The notes under the pieces: generated by a model
Databases searched by the model: none
What the model saw: the letters and a program-made list of their open reading frames with translations, nothing else
What the model was told of the DNA's origin: nothing
Program-made: the position numbers and the translations under genes
DNA from: an uncultured bacterium
GTDB taxonomy: Bacteria > Verrucomicrobiota > Kiritimatiellia > RFP12 > UBA1067
Length of the DNA: 39,238 nt
NCBI GenBank assembly: GCA_902799955.1
Contig: CADCCQ010000017.1
Location: forward strand, 1 to 39,238
Reading direction: 5' to 3'
In this document: piece after piece, positions 34,779-39,238 of the stretch
How the letters are laid out: each line of letters starts with the position of its first letter
Position numbering within the stretch: the first letter of the stretch is position 1

Positions 34779-35102
34779 ATGATCAACTTGAAACCCAGCG
34801 AAGACATCGTTCCAATGTCCGAATTCCGCAACAACCTCTCGGAATGCGCCACGCGGGCGCGCAAGAGCGGACGCCCCCTTCTGCTCACGCAGAACGGCCG
34901 CGCCTCGTATGTATTCATGGATCTTGCGGCATTTGAGGAAATCCGCGAAAAGCTCGAGAAGATGGAGGCATACGAGGATCTCCTTGCCGCCGAGGGCGAG
35001 GCTGATCGCGGCGAAGTATACACCATTGACGAGGTTGAACGCATGATGGCAAAACATATTTCCAAGCATACTACGAAAAGGCAAGACAAGGTCGCAGTAT
35101 GA
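34779..35102 (+). CDS. Phd/YefM-family antitoxin
   Basis: 107 residues. IVPMSEFRNNLSECATRARK followed by GRPLLLTQNGRASYVFMDLA is the classical Phd/YefM N-terminal fold, which dimerises and binds DNA; the acidic C-terminal part (EDLLAAEGEADRGEVYTIDE) should bind a toxin. I chose the ATG at 34779 because AGGAGG and a good promoter precede it; the frame stays open back to 34647 without family similarity. The partner ParE gene overlaps by four bases but is cut off after 38 codons, so this antitoxin appears orphaned. Confidence 0.88.
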   Translation: MINLKPSEDIVPMSEFRNNLSECATRARKSGRPLLLTQNGRASYVFMDLAAFEEIREKLEKMEAYEDLLAAEGEADRGEVYTIDEVERMMAKHISKHTTKRQDKVAV

Positions 35103-35215
35103 AACTTGTCTGGACAAAACGAGGCGTTAAGCGGCTTCAATCCGCGTTCGACTACATTGCCGACAATTTCTACCTCGACTACGCAATTCGATTCGATCGA
35201 AGGAAACAACTATGA
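35099..35215 (+). pseudogene. truncated ParE-type toxin, 38 codons
   Basis: Starts at ATGA overlapping the phd stop. MKLVWTKRGVKRLQSAFDYI followed by ADNFYLDYAIRF is the N-terminus of RelE/ParE toxins (usual length about 95 residues). From about 35200 the sequence turns into the two-stem repeat (GGAAACAACTATG...) and the frame stops at 35215. The repeat has probably inserted in, or replaced, the rest of the gene. Without the C-terminal strands no toxin activity is expected. Confidence 0.75.
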
Positions 35216-35330
35216 CAACTGATACAACAACTCTTGCCATTCGGGCGCAACCACGCCCGCTTTCAAGAGCGCCGCGTGGTTACGCGGCGCGAGAAAAAAA
35301 GTTGTTCCAGTTGTTTCCAGAAGAACTTAT
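35206..35330 (+). repeat. two-stem interspersed repeat, copy B
   Basis: Starts GAAACAACTATG inside the ParE relic. Stem 1 CGGGCG-CAACCA-CGCCCG (35242-35259), stem 2 GCGCCGCGT-GGTT-ACGCGGCGC (35269-35290), then GAGAAAAAAAGTTGTTCCAG and TTGTTTCC. The layout, spacing and tail match copy A at 12822. Confidence 0.75.
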
Positions 35331-35342
35331 AGGCAAGAGTTC

Positions 35343-36410
35343 TTAAGGATGAACGGGACGAATGAACCGCCCGTGGCTGCGATGGCTGCTGTTCGTGAAG
35401 CGGTTGCTTGAACGGAAGCCGCGGTACCACGCGTTGCCGCTGCCCGAACCACGAATGGACGACCAGTAGTTGCCGTTCGACCCGTCATCGTTGAGCGAAG
35501 TCCCGTCGCCGTAGCCGCCGGCCGGAAGGAAGATGCTGGCGGAGGCGTACGGGCCTCTGCCTGTGACGACATACCCGTGTACGCCGTTCAAGGTCGTCCA
35601 GGCCCAGTAGCATTTGCCACCGAGTTCTGCCAGTTCGTGTTTCGTCGGCATACGCCAGCCATCGCCCAATTGCACATGCGCGGCATCATGTTCCGGCGCG
35701 AGTTTGCCGTCCGCCGTAATCCATCCCTCATCCCGCAACGACTGATGGCTTTTCCCATAAGTAGGTGTGTTCGCCATGTCGAACGAAAAATTTGACGAGG
35801 AGCCGTCACTCGCCACCCAAGCACCGTTCTCGCGCTTGTAGCCGATCGTGTCGCCCCACCAGAAGTAGTAGCCGTAATCCCAGGGGTTCTCAGCGCCGAT
35901 GTTCTTTTCCGCCCAGTACGGACCGCCTTCCCATAGCTGCACCCTGCCGTTTGCCGACCTATACATCGCCACCGTCTGCGCCTTCAAGAACATGCGTTCA
36001 ACCAGTCCCACAAGGCTGTCTCTCCTGTCCTTCGACATGGTGCGCGACGCGGATTCAACGATATTCGACACAATCTGCGGCGGCACGTCAGGAATCTGCG
36101 TATGGATCATCATCAAGGCTTCGACCGCCTCGTCGAACGCGCCATGCCTCACGTAGAGGACGAACGCACCTTTGAGCAGCAGCATCTTCTCCGCCTCGGA
36201 TTCTGCCATCTTCGCACGCGCGACGGCCGCCTTGGCGACATCCGCGCGGCTTTTCTCCCCAGCCTTCAGCGCATTGAACTCCGGCAGCATCATCTCCCGC
36301 ACGGTTCCCTCTGCCAGCTTGAGCTCCTGCCTAGTGGGCATCGCCAGAAGCGGCAATGCAACCGCCGCCAGTACAACTATGGCCAGAATTCTCATCTTCC
36401 CCCTATTCAT
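35343..36410 (-). CDS. secreted FISUMP-domain protein in the kinase/sigma operon
   Basis: 355 residues with a signal peptide (MRILAIVVLAAVALPLLAMP). Residues about 25-150 are helical and alanine-rich (RADVAKAAVARAKMAESEAE), of unknown type. Residues 155-355 are a FISUMP domain: VQLWEGGPYWAEKNIGAENP, YYFWWGDTIGYKREN, SIFLPAGGYGDG, YWSSIRGSGSGN, RFIRPVHP. Its last part is rich in Ser/Asn/Arg like the other copies, but constant codons differ synonymously from them (TCG TCC for TCC TCT), so it diverged longer ago. Its ATG lies within the end of the sigma factor gene (ATGAATAG, 8-base overlap), which points to translational coupling. Probably exported and made under control of the linked regulators. 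Confidence 0.87.
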   Translation of the reverse strand: MNRGKMRILAIVVLAAVALPLLAMPTRQELKLAEGTVREMMLPEFNALKAGEKSRADVAKAAVARAKMAESEAEKMLLLKGAFVLYVRHGAFDEAVEALMMIHTQIPDVPPQIVSNIVESASRTMSKDRRDSLVGLVERMFLKAQTVAMYRSANGRVQLWEGGPYWAEKNIGAENPWDYGYYFWWGDTIGYKRENGAWVASDGSSSNFSFDMANTPTYGKSHQSLRDEGWITADGKLAPEHDAAHVQLGDGWRMPTKHELAELGGKCYWAWTTLNGVHGYVVTGRGPYASASIFLPAGGYGDGTSLNDDGSNGNYWSSIRGSGSGNAWYRGFRSSNRFTNSSHRSHGRFIRPVHP

Positions 36411-37005
36411 CGGAAAGCTCGGCCTCTATCAATGCTATCGCCTTCTCGACGCGGAACTTGATCTGGCGAAGATAGTTGCCGTTGACGGCGAACTGCCTGC
36501 ACACCTCCTCGGCGGGCCTTCCCTCGAGAACGTGTGCGCGGTAGATGGCCTTGGTCTTGGCCGAGAGCGCAGTCTTCGTAAGGACATGCTCCACCGCCGC
36601 CTCGTGCCGCGCCTTCATCCAGGCAAGGTCAAGAGAAACGCCCTGCTCAGGCTGGACGGCGGGAACCTCCGACAGGTTGTCCAACGACATGGTGGAGTCC
36701 GCGCCATGGGACTGATCGCGCCTGTACATCCCTATGAGCTGTCTTCGTATGAGCATCTTCAGGAACGTGCGGAACCGGGACTTCTCCGCATCGTATCTTC
36801 TCTCCGACAATATCTTCACAAGATGCATGTACACTTCCTGGACTACGTCGTCGGGATCATGTCTATGGTCGATCATCCTGACGAATTGCTTCATCGCGGG
36901 CGTGTAGAGCGCAAAGAAGCGCGCCCAGGCGGCGCCACCTCCGCCCGTGGCCTCAACTGCAAGTTTCTCCAGCAGAGTCTGTGATGTACTAGGGAAGTCG
37001 TTCAT
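36403..37005 (-). CDS. ECF-type RNA polymerase sigma factor
   Basis: 200 residues from the ATG at 37005; the longer open frame to 37299 is the antisense shadow of the kinase gene. Region 2 is recognisable in RFFALYTPAMKQFVRMIDHR, DPDDVVQEVYMHLVKIL and RFRTFLKMLIRRQLIGMYRR; region 4 in LSAKTKAIYRAHVLEGRPAE, VCRQFAVNGNYLRQIKFRVE. The closing helix is a good DNA-binding candidate. The start codon overlaps the kinase stop (ATGA). In Planctomycetes and Verrucomicrobia, ECF factors next to Ser/Thr kinases form established groups in which phosphorylation is thought to control the factor; that is inferred here. Confidence 0.85.
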   Translation of the reverse strand: MNDFPSTSQTLLEKLAVEATGGGGAAWARFFALYTPAMKQFVRMIDHRHDPDDVVQEVYMHLVKILSERRYDAEKSRFRTFLKMLIRRQLIGMYRRDQSHGADSTMSLDNLSEVPAVQPEQGVSLDLAWMKARHEAAVEHVLTKTALSAKTKAIYRAHVLEGRPAEEVCRQFAVNGNYLRQIKFRVEKAIALIEAELSDE

Positions 37006-38033
37006 TTCCGTACCTCGTATATGCCTTCCGCGCTGAACGCATCGGCGAAATCCCCTTCTGCCTCCGATCCTGCCGCCGAAGGCGCAGGACTGCGGAAGGC
37101 GAACCATGACGCAACGGCAATCGCGACGGCCGCGGCAAGTCCTCCGCAAGTCATTGCGATGAACTTCCACGACGGCAGGCCACGCGCCGGCAATGCGTCG
37201 GACGGCGTCGCCTGCGAGAGCCTCCCCGCGAGGGCGTTCAGCTCGGCCGGGCGCTCCTTCGGATCCTTCGCGAGCATCTGCGGCAGCACCTGCGACCAAG
37301 GGAGTTCAAGCGTCTCCAGCAGTTCCAGCGCCCTTGAACCAGGCTCGTACCACACGCCTGTGAGAAGATGGACGACAAGCACGGCGAGTGAATACACGTC
37401 GGAGGCCGGAGTCGCCTCTTCGCCTCGTTCCACCTCAGGCGCCATGTAGCCGTGCGTCCCCATGACGAGGCGCGAGTCCTTCGCCGCCGTGACGATTGTG
37501 GGGGCGGCCTTGACCTCACGGCGCAGACGGTCAGAGAAAAGCCGCAACACGCCGAAATCCGAAAGGACGACGCGCCCGTCGGCAGCGAGCAGCACGTTGC
37601 CGGGCTTGATGTCGCGGTGGACGATTCCCTGCGCGTGGATGTAGTCGACGGCGGACGCAAGTTCCGCGAACCACTGGCGTATGGTCTCCTCTTCAAGGCC
37701 TTCGCCAGCGACATCCGAAAGCGTGCGCGGAGTGCCGCCCTTGTCGAGCACAAGGTCCATCACGAAATACGGCGTCTTGGTCGCCTCGTCGAAGCTGAGG
37801 TCGAACACGCGTATGACATTTGGATGTCGGAGACGCGCAAGAACCCTGCCTTCGGCCAGGAACTTTTCCTTGAGGACATCGACGTGTCCGCTTTCGAGCG
37901 TAAACGACTTCAGGGCATAATGCACGCCGAGCTGCGTGTGCACGACCTCGTACACCGCTCCCATCGCGCCCTTGCCCAGGAGCCGGACTACGCGGTATGC
38001 GCCGATTGTGTCGTCTGGATTGAACTCAGCCAT
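37002..38033 (-). CDS. membrane-anchored Ser/Thr protein kinase (PknB type)
   Basis: 343 residues. The ATG at 38033 is chosen because the kinase fold starts directly after it; no good ribosome binding site is seen there. Motifs: glycine loop LGKGAMGAVYEV (19-30), ATP-binding Lys42 in YALKSF, catalytic HRDIKPGN (139-146), DFG (159-161), GTHGYMAPE (192-200), DVYSLAVLVVHLLTG. All catalytic residues are present. A transmembrane segment lies near 290-313 (FIAMTCGGLAAAVAIAVASW) and only about 30 residues follow outside, so there is no large sensor domain. Its stop overlaps the sigma factor start. Likely substrate: the sigma factor or another co-encoded protein. Confidence 0.92.
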   Translation of the reverse strand: MAEFNPDDTIGAYRVVRLLGKGAMGAVYEVVHTQLGVHYALKSFTLESGHVDVLKEKFLAEGRVLARLRHPNVIRVFDLSFDEATKTPYFVMDLVLDKGGTPRTLSDVAGEGLEEETIRQWFAELASAVDYIHAQGIVHRDIKPGNVLLAADGRVVLSDFGVLRLFSDRLRREVKAAPTIVTAAKDSRLVMGTHGYMAPEVERGEEATPASDVYSLAVLVVHLLTGVWYEPGSRALELLETLELPWSQVLPQMLAKDPKERPAELNALAGRLSQATPSDALPARGLPSWKFIAMTCGGLAAAVAIAVASWFAFRSPAPSAAGSEAEGDFADAFSAEGIYEVRK

Positions 38034-38335
38034 ATTCTGTACATTTTGGTAGATGGTAGTTGACAGTGGGACTAATCTGCGAATAAGTCGTCTAGCGTCA
38101 CCTCCGCCTCGGCAGTCCACCTATATTCAGATCCCATTCGAGGTTTCTTATCTCGTTCTTTCTGCCGACAAGTTGCATAGTCTCTCCTTGTGCTTGACGT
38201 CAATATTATATCACAGTCGGGCACTTACTGACAAGTATATATATTGTTTTGCGAGATACTCGTCAATAAGTGGAAATCCAGACGAGATATTGACGAGGAT
38301 GACTGGGCACACAATGAAATCTTGCGTACGATGTA
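38034..38335. other. region upstream of the kinase gene
   Basis: Carries only the short ATPase relic at 38072-38178 with its promoter. No intact gene was found. Confidence 0.5.
38072..38178 (-). pseudogene. residual ends of an AAA ATPase gene
   Basis: On the minus strand TATAAT, AAGGAGAG and ATG (38178) start MQLVGRKNEIRNLEWDL, which is the N-terminus of PF01637-type ATPases just before the P-loop. About 20 codons later the frame breaks; in another frame WTAEAEVTLDDLFAD and a stop (38072) look like the C-terminus of the same family. The roughly 400 codons between are gone. A promoter TTGTCA-18-TATAAT precedes it. Whether it still drives the kinase operon downstream is open. Confidence 0.55.
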
Positions 38336-38460
38336 CTACTTGACGGGCCGCAGAATCGTCTGGAACCGATGCGTCTTTCCCTTCGGCGCGGGACGCGTGC
38401 GGAAATACGCGGCGGGCGGCAACGCGTCCGCCGTCGCGGCACAGACAGCGGTCGCCGCAT
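38336..38460 (-). pseudogene. truncated copy of the 38731-39129 gene
   Basis: The minus strand reads AATAVCAATADALPPAAYFR, then TRPAPKGKTHRFQTILRPVK and a stop. The first half matches LAATVICAATADALPSAAYF followed by RTRPA of the protein at 38731-39129; the second half differs. The normal start region is missing and the 99-base repeat abuts it directly. Confidence 0.6.
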
Positions 38461-38558
38461 TAGCAAAAATTCCGTTACTCCACCACTCAGTATGGCCTAA
38501 GCTAGATTTTGCTTTTGTCCGTGCAGAACATGTAGAACGTGTAGATCATGCTGCCGCA
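38460..38558. repeat. 99-base direct repeat, copy 1
   Basis: Identical over 99 bases to 39140-39238. On the minus strand one frame reads CGSMIYTFYMFCTDKSKI and a stop, so the repeat may contain the end of a duplicated gene as well as the upstream region of the short secreted-protein gene. Confidence 0.9.
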
Positions 38559-38700
38559 CATTGTGAACGGTTTGCGGCAACAAATATCCCTTGCGCCAAA
38601 ATTGACCGTTCCGCACCGTAATATTTCGGCGCGGAACGAGTGGTTGCGGCGGCGGAACGGTGGGGCGAGTCATCCTCGGCGAGCCGCCCGCCCCACTGGT

Positions 38701-38722
38701 ACAACGCGCTGCAGCGCGTTGT
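38701..38722. terminator. perfect 22-base palindrome after the 132-residue gene
   Basis: ACAACGCGCTG is followed at once by its reverse complement. It lies eight bases beyond the stop codon of the gene at 38731-39129, a position typical of a terminator, although no T-run follows. A short-looped cruciform or regulatory site is an alternative. Confidence 0.5.
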
Positions 38723-38730
38723 CACGGGGG

Positions 38731-39129
38731 CTACCTGACGAGAATCGTGATGCCCGTGAAGCGCTTCAGTCTCAGTCCTTCAGCTTCGGAATAGATCCTG
38801 TAGCCCTCGGCCTTGGACTGCGCGTCGATGACGAAATCCACGTTCGCGGGCTGCGACGGCCAGGTGACGCCCACGACCTCTATCTCGCCCTTCACGATGC
38901 GGTCAACCTCCCCGAGGTCGCGCGCCGCATCCCGCGCGAACACGCCGGAATCGATCTCCGGCTTCGCGGGGCGCGTGCGGAAATACGCGGCGGACGGCAG
39001 CGCGTCCGCCGTCGCGGCGCAGATTACAGTCGCCGCAAGCGCAATCCCTGCAAATACATGAAAGCGATGAGCCGCCCAACTTTTCAGCTCGCAGACTCTG
39101 TCCATTTGAGATTTATTCAATTTTCGCAT
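38731..39129 (-). CDS. small exported protein of unknown function
   Basis: 132 residues. A hydrophobic stretch (FHVFAGIALAATVICAATADA, here split by a basic region before it) looks like a signal peptide with cleavage near ADA-LPSAAYF. The mature part of about 90 residues (EIEVVGVTWPSQPANVDFVI, GYRIYSEAEGLRLKRFTGIT) is beta-rich; I do not recognise it. The ATG at 39129 has no clear ribosome binding site and the ATG at 39105 is an alternative. A truncated copy lies at 38336-38460, and both are preceded by the same 99-base repeat, so the locus looks like a tandem duplication. Confidence 0.5.
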   Translation of the reverse strand: MRKLNKSQMDRVCELKSWAAHRFHVFAGIALAATVICAATADALPSAAYFRTRPAKPEIDSGVFARDAARDLGEVDRIVKGEIEVVGVTWPSQPANVDFVIDAQSKAEGYRIYSEAEGLRLKRFTGITILVR

Positions 39130-39139
39130 GGCGGACAGT

Positions 39140-39238
39140 TTAGCAAAAATTCCGTTACTCCACCACTCAGTATGGCCTAAGCTAGATTTTGCTTTTGTCC
39201 GTGCAGAACATGTAGAACGTGTAGATCATGCTGCCGCA
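39140..39238. repeat. 99-base direct repeat, copy 2, cut by the window end
   Basis: Identical to 38460-38558 up to the last base of the window. The repeat may continue beyond. It lies upstream of the small exported-protein gene and probably holds its promoter. Confidence 0.9.

Noticed and set aside
35343..35530. Variable segment of the third FISUMP protein as an active DGR target
   Set aside because: Its constant codons differ synonymously from the other copies and it lacks the shared end tract and hairpin, so active mutagenesis is not supported.
37005..37299. N-terminal extension of the sigma factor
   Set aside because: It reads through the kinase gene in another frame, and the ATG at 37005 overlaps the kinase stop as expected for coupled genes.
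1..39238. tRNA, rRNA or riboswitch genes
   Set aside because: No cloverleaf, rRNA core or known riboswitch motif was recognised by eye in the intergenic stretches.

Overview
The window reads as a chromosomal piece of a polysaccharide-degrading bacterium of the Verrucomicrobiota/Kiritimatiellota type, probably from an animal gut or similar anaerobic habitat. This is inferred from gene content only: GH106-type rhamnosidases, a 3-keto-disaccharide hydrolase (DUF1080), many secreted FISUMP, FGE-sulfatase, BspA-type LRR and InlB-type repeat domains, and a Ser/Thr kinase paired with a sigma factor. No rRNA, tRNA or CRISPR array was seen. The last 99 bases repeat a segment 680 bases upstream, so the sequence probably stops inside a repeat.

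Layout. 1-3342: 5'-truncated GH106 enzyme. 3596-4705: stand-alone AAA ATPase behind strong hairpins. 12674 down to 4825 (minus strand): a five-gene cluster (DUF1080 hydrolase, class I fumarase/tartrate dehydratase alpha subunit, M48 metalloprotease, membrane-anchored TPR protein, GH106 lipoprotein) with a promoter at its head and a hairpin at its end. 13100-16732: large lipoprotein with three homologous segments and C-terminal ankyrin repeats. 16733-18298: decayed region with a DUF4143 ATPase relic. 18299-28385 (minus): two secreted proteins, one of 2973 residues, carrying FISUMP domains. 28440-30776 (minus): AT-rich PD-(D/E)XK nuclease plus ATPase pair that looks like a defence module. 31451-31900: frameshifted membrane protein. 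32254-35215: three toxin-antitoxin loci (DinJ/YoeB, HipBA, Phd with a truncated ParE). 38033 down to 35343 (minus): overlapping kinase, sigma factor and FISUMP protein genes. 38072-39238: gene relics and long direct repeats.

Most notable signal. Two FISUMP domains (minus strand, 27409-27587 and 21144-21319) differ in 22 codons, 21 of them only at codon positions 1 and 2 with the third base kept, while the 36 shared codons show no synonymous change. Just upstream, synonymous differences are frequent. The shared segment ends in a common 20-base tract, and after the 329-residue protein a hairpin follows the stop codon directly. This is the pattern left by adenine-directed mutagenesis of AAY codons by a diversity-generating retroelement (DGR). 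No reverse transcriptase or template repeat is visible, so they would have to act from elsewhere in the genome. One of the two variable segments is internal to a giant protein, which is unusual.

Second candidates: the nuclease/ATPase pair, whose ATPase carries a C-terminal RDxxxH (HEPN-like) motif; a two-stem repeat family whose stems show a compensatory change between copies; and nearly identical 74-base repeats bracketing the two intact toxin-antitoxin loci.
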